Positions 1 through 7,015 of a DNA stretch of 25,833 nt are shown piece after piece. Each line of letters opens with the position of its first letter. Positions within the stretch are counted from its first letter, which is position 1. Both the position numbers and the translations under genes were made by a program. Source of the DNA: DATBAK01 sp036787815 (GTDB taxonomy: Bacteria > Actinomycetota > Acidimicrobiia > IMCC26256 > PALSA-610). The stretch covers positions 1-25,833 of the forward strand of contig DAIQOP010000016.1 in assembly GCA_036787815.1 (NCBI GenBank), in the 5' to 3' direction. The notes beneath the pieces are model-generated. The model was not told the origin of the DNA, ran no database searches, and saw nothing but the letters and a program-made list of their open reading frames with translations.

Positions 1-32
1 CCAGCAGGGCGAGGGGGCTGAGAATCGCGGTC

Positions 33-674
33 ATGTGGTGGCTCTGCTCACGCGTGCTCGGCGCGCCCGACCCGGCCGAGGCGTGCCGCGAGGCGATCGC
101 GCGCCTCGACGCGGATCGCACCGCCGACCGCCTCGCCGCGAGCCTGCCGCTCCAGTCGAGCGACGACGAGATCGTCGCCGTCCTCGGCTGGCCCCGAGCC
201 GTCGACCGCGCGCTGGCCGAGCGGGGCGACCTCGCCGCGGTCGCCGTGCGCACCGAGCACGGTGATCTCACCGCCGCGCTCCGGTACCGATCGGCCGCGC
301 AGTCGGTGCGGCTCGTCGATGCGTGGATCCTCCCGGAGCTCGCCGTCTCGCACCTGCTCGTCGGTGCGTCGGCCATCGGCGCGGGGCGCGCGCTGGTTCC
401 CGAGGGCACGCGTGACGCGATCGCCACCGCGCGGCCCGAAGCCGGTACCTGGTTGATCGGCGGGGTCGGACGCGTGTTGCCGCGCCGGTTGTTCGAAGCG
501 GCGGAGTCGGGGGTGCTCACGCCGCCGCTCGACGTCGACGAGAGCATCGGGATCGAGTCGATCTCGCTCGAGCAGTTCGACCGCGTGGCCGGCCCTCGAG
601 GGCTCGTCCCCAGCGCGGGGGCCGACGCGCACCCCGACGCACCGGTGGCGCCGGAGCTCCTCCGACCGCTCTGA
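33..674 (+). CDS. Unrecognised protein, possibly 5'-partial
   Basis: A 213-residue reading frame with strong G/C preference at codon third positions, so it is very likely a real gene. I do not recognise the family. It has no convincing signal peptide or membrane segment; the middle (about residues 85-150) alternates hydrophobic and Gly/Ala stretches and the C-terminus is Pro/Ala-rich. The frame stays open upstream of the ATG at 33 to the edge of the window, with no clear ribosome binding site, so the true start may lie outside the window. It converges with fxsA; the 44-base gap contains a 10-bp direct repeat (CGCGGAGACT at 678-687 and 695-704). No function is proposed. Confidence 0.6.
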   Translation: MWWLCSRVLGAPDPAEACREAIARLDADRTADRLAASLPLQSSDDEIVAVLGWPRAVDRALAERGDLAAVAVRTEHGDLTAALRYRSAAQSVRLVDAWILPELAVSHLLVGASAIGAGRALVPEGTRDAIATARPEAGTWLIGGVGRVLPRRLFEAAESGVLTPPLDVDESIGIESISLEQFDRVAGPRGLVPSAGADAHPDAPVAPELLRPL

Positions 675-718
675 CTTCGCGGAGACTCAGACGGCGCGGA
701 GACTGCAGAAGTAGACGC

Positions 719-1120
719 TCAGACGTCGATGATGCCGTCGTCGCGACCGCCGTGGTCGCCGAACACGCGCAGCTCGAACCGCCGCCGCAGGTAGGCGCGG
801 AACACCGCGCGGGTCGGCGGGAAGAGCACCAGCAGCCCGACCGCGTCGGTCACGAAGCCCGGCGTCATCATCAGCACGCCCGCGCAGAGCACGAGCACAC
901 CGTCGATCAGCTCGGCCGTGGGAGTGCGGCCGGCTTCGAGCTGCGCGCGCAACCGCTGCAACACCACGAAGCCTTCGTGCTTCGTCAGCCACGCTCCGAC
1001 GATCGACACGAGCACGAGGAGCGCGATCGTGTCGAACGCGCCGATCGCGTGGCCGACCTGGATGATCGTGTAGATCTCGACCATCGGCACGACGATGAAC
1101 AACGCGAGGATCACCAGCAC
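719..1120 (-). CDS. fxsA: FxsA family membrane protein
   Basis: A 133-residue integral membrane protein of the FxsA family, known from E. coli as a cytoplasmic membrane protein whose overproduction relieves phage T7 exclusion by the F plasmid; its normal biochemical role is unknown. The N-terminal hydrophobic stretch with VPMVEIYTIIQVG (residues 10-22), the second helix followed by GAWLTKHEG (about 42-50), and the segment LCAGVLMMTPGFVTDAVGL (about 78-96) are characteristic of the family. The C-terminus is charged and probably cytoplasmic. Start is GTG at 1120, six bases after a TAGCGT -10-like box, suggesting a leaderless transcript. It lies downstream of the SDR gene on the same strand but seems to have its own promoter. 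Confidence 0.9.
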   Translation of the reverse strand: MLVILALFIVVPMVEIYTIIQVGHAIGAFDTIALLVLVSIVGAWLTKHEGFVVLQRLRAQLEAGRTPTAELIDGVLVLCAGVLMMTPGFVTDAVGLLVLFPPTRAVFRAYLRRRFELRVFGDHGGRDDGIIDV

Positions 1121-1126
1121 GGCACC

Positions 1127-1132
1127 ACGCTA
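1127..1132 (-). promoter_or_regulatory. -10 box for leaderless fxsA transcript
   Basis: TAGCGT on the minus strand fits the actinobacterial TANNNT -10 pattern and ends six bases before the GTG start of fxsA, with no ribosome binding site between. This is the geometry of a leaderless start. Confidence 0.45.
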
Positions 1133-1199
1133 ACCGTGCTCCGACCCACCTCCCGCCGCGACCGAGACGATCGGCGGGGTGCCGGGCTCGCGTGCCGCG

Positions 1200-2003
1200 C
1201 TACCAGGCGCCGCCGTCGACGCCGATGCGCTGGCCCGTGACGTACGAAGCCGAATCGGAGACGACGAAGCGCACCACCCGCGCGACCTCGTCGGGCGAGC
1301 ACACGTGCCCGAACGCACTGCGACCGTCGAGCGTGTGGATGTCGTCGACGCCCTGCGCGCCCTTCACCAGCCGGCGCCCCATGTCGGTGTCGACGAGGCC
1401 GGGGGCGACGATGTTGACGTGCACGCCGTGGCCGCGTTCTTCCTTGGCGAGCGTGACGGCCAGGGCTTCGAGGCCCGCCTTCGCCATGTTGTAGGGAGCG
1501 GAGAACGGGGCCATGTAGAGCACGGCCGCGCTCGAGATCATGACGATGTCTCCGCGCGGCGCCTCGCGCATGCCGGGGAGCACGAGCTTCGACAGCGCCC
1601 ACGCGCCGAACACGTGCGTGCGCCACAAACGGTCGGGTTCCGAAGGATCGGTGTCGGCAACGGTCAGCCCTCGGCTCGCGACACCGGCGTTGTTCACGAG
1701 GAGGTCGACGGGCCCGAGCTCGTCGCGTATCGCGGCGATCAGCTGCTCGTCGTCCTCGTAGCGATCCACCGAGGCCGCGAACGCGTGCGCCCGCCCGCCC
1801 GCGGCCCGGATCTCGTCGACCGTCGCCCCGGCCGAATCGGCGTCGCGCCGGAAGTTCACGGCGACCGCGGCGCCGTCGGCCGCGAGCCCGAGCGAGATGG
1901 CGCGCCCGATGCCGCGGCCGCCACCGGTCACGAGGGCGACGCGCCCGTCGAGGGTCCGTCCGCCCGAGGTCCGTCCGCCCGAGGTCCGTCCGCCCGAGAT
2001 CAA
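1200..2003 (-). CDS. SDR family NAD(P)-dependent oxidoreductase
   Basis: A 267-residue classical short-chain dehydrogenase/reductase. The cofactor motif TGGGRGIG is at about residues 26-33, NNAG follows in the central strand, MISS carries the catalytic serine, and YNMAK supplies the tyrosine and lysine. The C-terminus ends in GVDGG, typical of 3-oxoacyl-ACP reductase-like SDRs; the substrate cannot be read from sequence. The start is TTG at 2003: a GAGGAGGA ribosome binding site precedes it, and it overlaps the TGA stop of the upstream exonuclease gene, implying translational coupling. An unusual N-terminal tail of three SGGRT units, encoded by a perfect 15-bp tandem repeat, precedes the Rossmann fold. 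Confidence 0.88.
   Translation of the reverse strand: MISGGRTSGGRTSGGRTLDGRVALVTGGGRGIGRAISLGLAADGAAVAVNFRRDADSAGATVDEIRAAGGRAHAFAASVDRYEDDEQLIAAIRDELGPVDLLVNNAGVASRGLTVADTDPSEPDRLWRTHVFGAWALSKLVLPGMREAPRGDIVMISSAAVLYMAPFSAPYNMAKAGLEALAVTLAKEERGHGVHVNIVAPGLVDTDMGRRLVKGAQGVDDIHTLDGRSAFGHVCSPDEVARVVRFVVSDSASYVTGQRIGVDGGAW
1952..1996 (-). repeat. Three 15-bp tandem repeats in the SDR N-terminus
   Basis: A 15-bp unit (plus strand GTCCGTCCGCCCGAG) is repeated three times without change. It is in frame and encodes SGGRT three times directly after the TTG start. A unit length divisible by three lets copy number vary without breaking the gene. Confidence 0.8.
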
Positions 2004-2899
2004 TGCGATTCCTCCTCGTGCGTCGCCGCCCGCGCGGTCGCGAGCGCGGTGACGCGCCGGGTGAGACCGTCGGAGCCGAGCCGCGCGCTCCATTCCCCGA
2101 AGCCGGGCCCGGTACCCGTCCAGCGCCAGTCGTCGACCGAGCCCACGGCAGCGTCGACGCGCAGCGTGGCGAGCACCCGGAACTGGAGCGCGAGCTCTCG
2201 CAGCCGGCGGAGCGTCTCCGCGAGCGTCGCAGCGCCGCGCACGTCGATTGCCCAGCGCCGGTGGTCGTCGGGGATGTCCTCGATGTGGCGATAGTGGCCG
2301 AGCACCGCGGCCGCCGACTTGGCACCCCAGCCGGGAAGGCCGGGAAACCCGTCGGCACTGTCGCCGACGAGCGCGAGGTAGTCGGGGATCGACTCCGGGT
2401 CGACGCCGAACTTCTGCCGCACGGCGGCCGAATCGAGGAGCTGGCGATTGCGGCGGTCGAGCTGCACCACCTTGCCGCCGACGCACTGGCCGAGATCCTT
2501 GTCGGGCGTGCAGATCACGACCTGGTCAACTCGGGGATCGGCGGCCGCGAGGTGCGCGGCCGCGGCGAGAGCGTCGTCGGCCTCCTGCTCGACCATCGGC
2601 CACACCGTGATGCCGTAGGCCCCCAGCGCGTCCTCGAGCAGCGGGAACTGACCCCGGAGCAGCGGGTCGATCCCCTCACCCGTCTTGTAGCCGTCCCAGA
2701 GGTCGTTGCGGAACGACTCGATGACGTGGTCGGTCGCGACGCCGATGTGGGTCGAACCGTCCTCCAGCATCGCGACCATCGACGTCACGACGCCACGCAC
2801 CGCTCCGACCTCGACACCACCGGGGTCGAGGTGGCCGGGCAGCTTCGCGTAGAACGAGCGGAAGAGCTCGTAGGTGCCGTCGATGAGGTGGACGTCCAT
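2000..2899 (-). CDS. 5'-3' exonuclease (PolA N-terminal / flap nuclease type)
   Basis: A 299-residue stand-alone nuclease related to the 5'-3' exonuclease domain of DNA polymerase I and to small flap endonucleases. Metal-binding acidic motifs are visible: LIDGTYELFRSF near the start, the EQEADDALA block, and TPDKDLGQ, where many relatives have GDKDL. LVGDSADGFPGLPGWGAKSA forms the helix-3-turn-helix that grips DNA. No polymerase domain follows. The frame is open upstream, but MDVHLIDG at 2899 matches the family's natural N-terminus, so I chose that ATG. The stop overlaps the SDR start by two bases. Likely role is removal of flaps or RNA primers; this comes from the family and was not shown here. 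Confidence 0.88.
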   Translation of the reverse strand: MDVHLIDGTYELFRSFYAKLPGHLDPGGVEVGAVRGVVTSMVAMLEDGSTHIGVATDHVIESFRNDLWDGYKTGEGIDPLLRGQFPLLEDALGAYGITVWPMVEQEADDALAAAAHLAAADPRVDQVVICTPDKDLGQCVGGKVVQLDRRNRQLLDSAAVRQKFGVDPESIPDYLALVGDSADGFPGLPGWGAKSAAAVLGHYRHIEDIPDDHRRWAIDVRGAATLAETLRRLRELALQFRVLATLRVDAAVGSVDDWRWTGTGPGFGEWSARLGSDGLTRRVTALATARAATHEEESH

Positions 2900-2951
2900 G
2901 GCGCCCGCAGCCTGGCAGAGACGCGCGGTCACCCGCTCGGACGGGCCGCGG

Positions 2952-3884
2952 TCAGACGGTCGATGCCCCGCTCGCCGTGGGGGTGGACCCGCCACCCGTC
3001 GGGCCGAAGCCGGGACCCATCGGGCCGCCCCGGAACCCACCGCCCATCGAACCACCCACGGGACCACCCACGCCGCCGGGCCGCCGGAACGTGCCGTTGA
3101 CCTGATCGGTGATCATCTGCGTGAGGTTCGCTTCGATCCGCTTGGCCTGATCGGCGGTGAGACGACCGGCCTTCACCTGCGAGTCGAACTCGGTCTTCGC
3201 GGCGGCGACCATCGCGTCGACGACCGTCTTCACCGCGACGCCCTTCGAGGTCGCGACCTGCGCGATCGTCTTGCCGCTCTTGAGGCCGGTGAGGAGCGTG
3301 TCGGTGCTCACGCCGATCGCCTTCGCCGCGGCGTCGAGGCCGAACCCGCCGCGGAAGCCGAATCCCCGATGCAGTCCGTCCGGGCCACCCGGCGCGTCGG
3401 GTCGCGTGAACGTGCCGTTCACGCGATCGGTGATCATCTGCGTGAGGTTGGCCTCGATCTGCTTCGCCTGGTCGGCGGTGAGATGGCCTTCCTTCACCTC
3501 GGAGTCGACGTGCGTCTTCGCGGCGGCGACCATCGCGTCGACGACCGTCTTCACCGCGACGCCCTTCGAGGTCGCGACCTGCGCGATCGTCTTGCCACCG
3601 CGGAGATCGGTGAGGAGGGTGTCGGTGCTCACGCCGATCGCCTTGGCCGCGGCGTCGAGGCCGGCGCCGTGGCGCATGCCCATCGCGTGCCCGTCGAAGC
3701 CGTGCCCGTCGAAACCCTTGCGGCCCATGCCCCACAGCGGGCGGCCCGGCGTGGTGGTCGTGGCGCCGCCCGAGGAGGTCGCGGCCGACGATGCGGCCGG
3801 GGTGCCGAGCACGACCCCCGCCACGCCGCCACCGGCGATCGCCGCGGAGAAGACCGCGGCTCCGATGATCTTCCGACGCTCCAT
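2952..3884 (-). CDS. Secreted protein with two tandem helical domains
   Basis: A 310-residue exported protein. MERRK is followed by a hydrophobic stretch rich in Ala/Gly/Val ending near TPAASSAA, a likely signal peptide. A Gly/His-rich linker leads into two near-identical helical domains of about 90 residues (about 75-165 and 182-272), each beginning LDAAAKAIGVSTDTLL and ending with ANLTQMITD and VNGTF. The repeat spacing is 107 residues. The C-terminus is Gly/Pro/Met-rich and disordered. Similar repeats occur in actinobacterial secreted hypothetical proteins, but I know no assigned function. It lies 52 bases downstream of a sensor kinase gene, with its own TAGGCT -10-like box and a GAGAGGAG ribosome binding site, so it may be a target of that two-component system. 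Confidence 0.8.
   Translation of the reverse strand: MERRKIIGAAVFSAAIAGGGVAGVVLGTPAASSAATSSGGATTTTPGRPLWGMGRKGFDGHGFDGHAMGMRHGAGLDAAAKAIGVSTDTLLTDLRGGKTIAQVATSKGVAVKTVVDAMVAAAKTHVDSEVKEGHLTADQAKQIEANLTQMITDRVNGTFTRPDAPGGPDGLHRGFGFRGGFGLDAAAKAIGVSTDTLLTGLKSGKTIAQVATSKGVAVKTVVDAMVAAAKTEFDSQVKAGRLTADQAKRIEANLTQMITDQVNGTFRRPGGVGGPVGGSMGGGFRGGPMGPGFGPTGGGSTPTASGASTV
3193..3275 (-). repeat. 83-bp exact direct repeat, copy 1
   Basis: Identical over 83 bases to 3514-3596, offset 321 bp (107 codons). It encodes the core of the second helical domain of the secreted protein. Zero difference, even at silent positions, implies recent duplication or gene conversion. Confidence 0.9.
3514..3596 (-). repeat. 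83-bp exact direct repeat, copy 2
   Basis: Partner of 3193-3275; encodes the core of the first helical domain. Flanking bases diverge. Confidence 0.9.
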
Positions 3885-3907
3885 CTGGTGCTCCTCTCGG
3901 GTGCCCG

Positions 3908-3913
3908 AGCCTA
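3908..3913 (-). promoter_or_regulatory. -10 box upstream of secreted repeat protein
   Basis: TAGGCT on the minus strand, in the 52-base gap after the kinase gene. The ATG at 3884 lies about 23 bases downstream and is preceded by GAGAGGAG, so this would be a short-leader promoter separate from the kinase operon. Confidence 0.4.
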
Positions 3914-3936
3914 TGAGGGCCTTCGACCATTCCAGC

Positions 3937-5358
3937 TCACGAACCTGAACGCATCCTGTGATCGGACCCCGAACCTCCCGAAGATTCGAGGATCGGCAGG
4001 GTCACCGAAACGGTGGTGCCGCGGCCGTCGCCGCTGTCGATCTCGACCGTGCCGCCGTGGACCGCGACGATCGCCTTGACGATCGACAGACCCAGGCCCG
4101 AGCCGCCGGCGTGCCGGGATCGGGCGGGATCGGCCCGGTAGAAGCGCTCGAAGGCCCGCGCCGCGACGGGTGCGGGCATCCCCGGGCCCTCGTCGTGGAC
4201 CGCGAGCACGGCCTCGGAGCCGTTGCGATCGACCCGGACCTGCACAGGGGTGCCCGGCGGGGTGTGCACGAGGGCGTTGCCGACCAGGTTCGTGATCACC
4301 TGACGCAACCGGCCGTCGTCGCCGGCGACCACGACGCCTTCGGCCACGGACGCGGTCACCGGCCGATCGGGATCCACGGCCCGGGCGTCGCTCACCGCGT
4401 CGACGGCGAGCACACCGAGATCGACGGCGTCGGCCGCGAGCGCGGGCTTCTGGTCGAGTCGGGCGAGGAGCAGGAGATCCTCGACCAGCGAGCCCATGCG
4501 GACCGACTCCTGCTCGGTTCGCCGCATCGCCTGCGCGAGCTCGTCGGGATCGTCGAGGCCGCCGCTGCGGTAGAGCTCGGCGTAGCCGCGAATGGTCGTG
4601 ACCGGCGTGCGCAGCTCGTGGGAGGCGTCGGCGATGAACTGTCGCAGGCGCGCTTCGGATGCCGTGCGTTGCTCGAACGCGTCCTCGATCCTGCTCATCA
4701 TCGTGTTGAGCGCCGCACCCAGCTCCCCCGCCTCGGTTCCGGGAGCGCCGTCGGGCACGCGGTGCGACAGGTCGCCGCCGGCGATCGCGGTGGCGGTCGC
4801 GGTCATCCGCTTGATCGGGCGCAGCCCGAGCTGGAGCACGAAGAAGGTCACGATGGCGAGGATCGTGAGGATCGACCCGGTGACGACGAGCTCGACCCGC
4901 TCGACGCGACCGAGCGCGACCGACACGTCGTGGAGCGAGAGCCCGATGAGGTAGCGGCGGACCTGCCCGTCGACCGCGACCATGCGCCACTTCCCAGACC
5001 CGCTGACGCTGCCGACCGTGAAGGGTTGCGGGTGCGTGGAGGTGACCGCGGCGAGCGCGACCGTGCGTGAGATCTTCGGGAGGGGTCGCCCCTTGTCGGC
5101 GAAATCAGGCGTGAAGTACGTCGTGACGACGCCCGTCGTCGAGACGGTCGCGACGTAGAGGTTCGAGAAGTGTGGGGGCCCGGCACCGCTGTCGCTGTCG
5201 AACGGGCGATCGCCGAGCGGCACGCCGGCCGACGTGAGCTGCGCGTCGGCGCGGTCGAGGAGCGCCGAGCGCGTGGTGCTCGTGACGAGGACCGCCGCGC
5301 CGATCAGCACGATCGCGACGACGGCCATGCTCGCGAGCAGCCGGCTCCTGACCGACAT
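3937..5358 (-). CDS. Sensor histidine kinase (HAMP, HisKA, HATPase)
   Basis: A 473-residue membrane sensor kinase. The first transmembrane helix spans about residues 9-26, an extracytoplasmic sensor region about 27-155, and the second helix about 156-178. HAMP follows (about 180-232). The phosphoacceptor H247 is in the H-box FIADASHELRTPVTTIRGY. The ATP-binding domain shows an N-box (ITNLVGNALVHT), a G1 box (HDEGPGM), an F-box (FERFYRADP) and a G2 box (GGSGLGLSIVKAI). The domain order resembles MprB, TcrY or PrrB-type kinases. Its ATG is six bases after the stop of the response regulator gene, so the two form an operon and a cognate pair. The sensor domain gives no clear ligand. Confidence 0.93.
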   Translation of the reverse strand: MSVRSRLLASMAVVAIVLIGAAVLVTSTTRSALLDRADAQLTSAGVPLGDRPFDSDSGAGPPHFSNLYVATVSTTGVVTTYFTPDFADKGRPLPKISRTVALAAVTSTHPQPFTVGSVSGSGKWRMVAVDGQVRRYLIGLSLHDVSVALGRVERVELVVTGSILTILAIVTFFVLQLGLRPIKRMTATATAIAGGDLSHRVPDGAPGTEAGELGAALNTMMSRIEDAFEQRTASEARLRQFIADASHELRTPVTTIRGYAELYRSGGLDDPDELAQAMRRTEQESVRMGSLVEDLLLLARLDQKPALAADAVDLGVLAVDAVSDARAVDPDRPVTASVAEGVVVAGDDGRLRQVITNLVGNALVHTPPGTPVQVRVDRNGSEAVLAVHDEGPGMPAPVAARAFERFYRADPARSRHAGGSGLGLSIVKAIVAVHGGTVEIDSGDGRGTTVSVTLPILESSGGSGSDHRMRSGS

Positions 5359-5364
5359 CGCGCG

Positions 5365-6048
5365 CTACCGCTCTTCGCGCAACGTGTAGCCGACTCCCCT
5401 GATCGTGTGGATCAGGTGCGGCTCCTCGTTGTCCATCTTGCGGCGCAGGTAGCCGATGTAGGTCTCGACCACACCGCCGTCGCCGCCGAAGTCGTACTGC
5501 CACACGTGGTCGAGGATCTGCGCCTTCGACACGACCTTGCCCTGGTTCACGAGCAGGTAATGGAGGAGGTTGTACTCGGTTGGCGACAACGCGATCTCAC
5601 GACCGCCGCGCACGACGCGGTGGGCTTCGTCGTCCATCTCGAGGTCGAGGCACCGCAGCACGCTGCCGGGTTGCGCGAGCCCGGCTCGGCGCAGGACCGC
5701 ATTCACGCGCGCGACGAGCTCTTCGAGGCTGAAGGGCTTGACGAGGTAGTCGTCGGCGCCGAGGGTGAGGCCACGGACCTTGTCGTCGGTCGCGTCGCGG
5801 GCGGTGAGGAAGAGCACCGGCACGCGCTTGCCTTCGGTCCGCAGTCGCCGGCAGACCTCGAACCCGTCGAGGTCGGGCATCATCACGTCGAGCACGATCA
5901 GGTCGGGCTGCACCGTCGCGACGGCCGCGAGCGCGTCGCGCCCGTTGGCCACCGGGAACACCTCGAAGCCGAGGTGGCGCAGGGCCGCCTCGAGCATCGA
6001 GCGCAGGTTGTCTTCGTCGTCTACGAGGAGGAGTCGTTCACCGGGCAC
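5365..6048 (-). CDS. OmpR-family response regulator
   Basis: A 227-residue transcription factor with a receiver domain (about residues 5-118) and a C-terminal winged helix (about 130-225). The acidic pocket DDED is at 10-13, the phosphorylated aspartate is D54 in IVLDVMMPD, and the conserved Thr and Lys are in FLTARD and LVKPFS. The DNA-binding part shows SPTEYNLLHYLLVNQGKVVSK and the terminal HTIRGVGYTL. It lies just before its kinase gene. Start is GTG at 6048; GATATT ends six bases before it and there is no ribosome binding site, so the message may be leaderless. Similar in build to actinobacterial TcrA, PrrA or MprA regulators; I cannot say which. Confidence 0.94.
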   Translation of the reverse strand: MPGERLLLVDDEDNLRSMLEAALRHLGFEVFPVANGRDALAAVATVQPDLIVLDVMMPDLDGFEVCRRLRTEGKRVPVLFLTARDATDDKVRGLTLGADDYLVKPFSLEELVARVNAVLRRAGLAQPGSVLRCLDLEMDDEAHRVVRGGREIALSPTEYNLLHYLLVNQGKVVSKAQILDHVWQYDFGGDGGVVETYIGYLRRKMDNEEPHLIHTIRGVGYTLREER

Positions 6049-6054
6049 ACCCGC

Positions 6055-6060
6055 AATATC
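6055..6060 (-). promoter_or_regulatory. Possible -10 box for response regulator gene
   Basis: GATATT on the minus strand, preceded by TGC (extended -10-like), ends six bases before the GTG start at 6048. It is a weaker match than the TANNNT boxes elsewhere in the window. Confidence 0.3.
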
Positions 6061-6136
6061 GCACCTGAAACCGTGAGTTGCCTGAGAACCGGCTGGGAGG
6101 GGTCGGCGATGGGCGGCGGTGGCCGGCGACTCGCAG

Positions 6137-6151
6137 CAACCTCACAGGTTG
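6137..6151. promoter_or_regulatory. Inverted repeat CAACCT-CAC-AGGTTG
   Basis: Six-base arms with a three-base spacer, in the 144-base gap between the divergent response regulator and ferric-reductase-like genes, centred about 49 bases upstream of the latter's start. This is a candidate operator; the binding protein is unknown. Confidence 0.35.
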
Positions 6152-6179
6152 GTCTGCGCGACTTCCAAGCGCCCGTCGC

Positions 6180-6185
6180 CATACT
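6180..6185 (+). promoter_or_regulatory. -10 box for leaderless ferric-reductase-like gene
   Basis: CATACT ends seven bases before the ATG at 6193, with no ribosome binding site between. It differs from TANNNT only at the first base. Confidence 0.35.
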
Positions 6186-6192
6186 GGGCTCC

Positions 6193-6921
6193 ATGAGCGT
6201 GCAACTGCCCTGGTACGTGGCCCGAGCGTCCGGAATCGTCGCCTGGGCCCTCCTCGCCGGATCGGTGCTGTGGGGCCTGGCGATGACCACGAAGACCTTC
6301 AAGCGCGTGGTGCGCCGGCCGTGGCTCCTCGACCTCCACCGCTTCCTCGGGGGTCTGGCGCTGATCTTCACCGTCGTGCACGTGGTCGCGATCATGGGCG
6401 ACACGTACGTGCACTTCGGCATCGCCGAGGTGCTGGTGCCGCTGGCCGCGAAGTGGCACCCGGTCGCGGTCGCCTACGGCATCGTCGGTCTCTACCTCCT
6501 CGCGGCCGCCGAGTTCACCTCGCTCGCCCGGAAGCAGATTCCGAACTCCCTGTGGCGGCGCGTCCACTACCTCAGCTTCCCCCTCTACCTCGTGACGACG
6601 GTCCACCTGCTCACCGCCGGAACCGACCGCCACAACCCGGCGCTGCGCCTCGCCGTCCTCGCGGTGACCTCGGCGGTCATCGGGCTGCTCTCCGTCAGGA
6701 TCAATCGCGATCTGATGGCGGTGTCGGCCCCCGCAGCCGGAGCTGCTCGACCCCGCTCGACGCCACCCGGTCGCGAGCCCGGACCAGCCGGGGCCGCGCC
6801 ACGCGCGACGCCGCTGACAGGTTCGGGACACGCAGATCGACCGCCCAGGCCGGGCGGGCCGTCGAGGTCCCGTCAACCCCCGCGACCTCGAGCCGAGCCG
6901 GTCCCTCGAGGTCGCCGGTAA
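6193..6921 (+). CDS. Ferric-reductase-like transmembrane protein
   Basis: A 242-residue frame whose first about 180 residues form a multi-helix membrane protein of the ferric reductase-like transmembrane class. Histidines suited to heme binding lie in LDLHRFLGG, FTVVHVVAIMGD, RVHYLSF and TTVHLLTAG, arranged in pairs on neighbouring helices. There is no flavin or NADPH domain, so it would be only the membrane heme module, as in MsrQ/YedZ-like or short FRD proteins. From about residue 178 the sequence becomes a Pro/Arg/Gly-rich tail with no structure. This tail is antisense to a decayed SRPBCC gene (6701-7015) and is probably accidental coding after loss of an earlier stop. Start is ATG 6193, supported by a leaderless-type -10 box. 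Confidence 0.8.
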   Translation: MSVQLPWYVARASGIVAWALLAGSVLWGLAMTTKTFKRVVRRPWLLDLHRFLGGLALIFTVVHVVAIMGDTYVHFGIAEVLVPLAAKWHPVAVAYGIVGLYLLAAAEFTSLARKQIPNSLWRRVHYLSFPLYLVTTVHLLTAGTDRHNPALRLAVLAVTSAVIGLLSVRINRDLMAVSAPAAGAARPRSTPPGREPGPAGAAPRATPLTGSGHADRPPRPGGPSRSRQPPRPRAEPVPRGRR

Positions 6922-7015
6922 CGCGCGTCTCGATCGAGTCGTTCAGCGCGTCCCGGAGGGCGTCGCGCGAGGCGGCGAAGTGGAAGGTCCGGTCGTAGCG
7001 AAAGAGTGCGGCCAC
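6701..7015 (-). pseudogene. SRPBCC-family remnant with internal deletion
   Basis: A 104-codon frame from a GTG at 7015. The first about 25 residues (FRYDRTFHFAASRDAL) look like the N-terminal strand and helix of an SRPBCC (polyketide cyclase/START-like) protein. Residues from about 31 (TRVTGDLEGPARLEV, then RVARPRLVRARDRV) look like the C-terminal strands and long helix. The middle of the fold, about 45-50 residues normally including a Trp-rich segment, is absent with no frame change. The start lies 73 bases inside the heme A synthase frame, and the 3' half overlaps the opposite-strand membrane protein gene. Most likely a deleted, non-functional gene; a miniaturised functional protein is less likely. 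Family assignment is from memory of the pattern. Confidence 0.55.
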
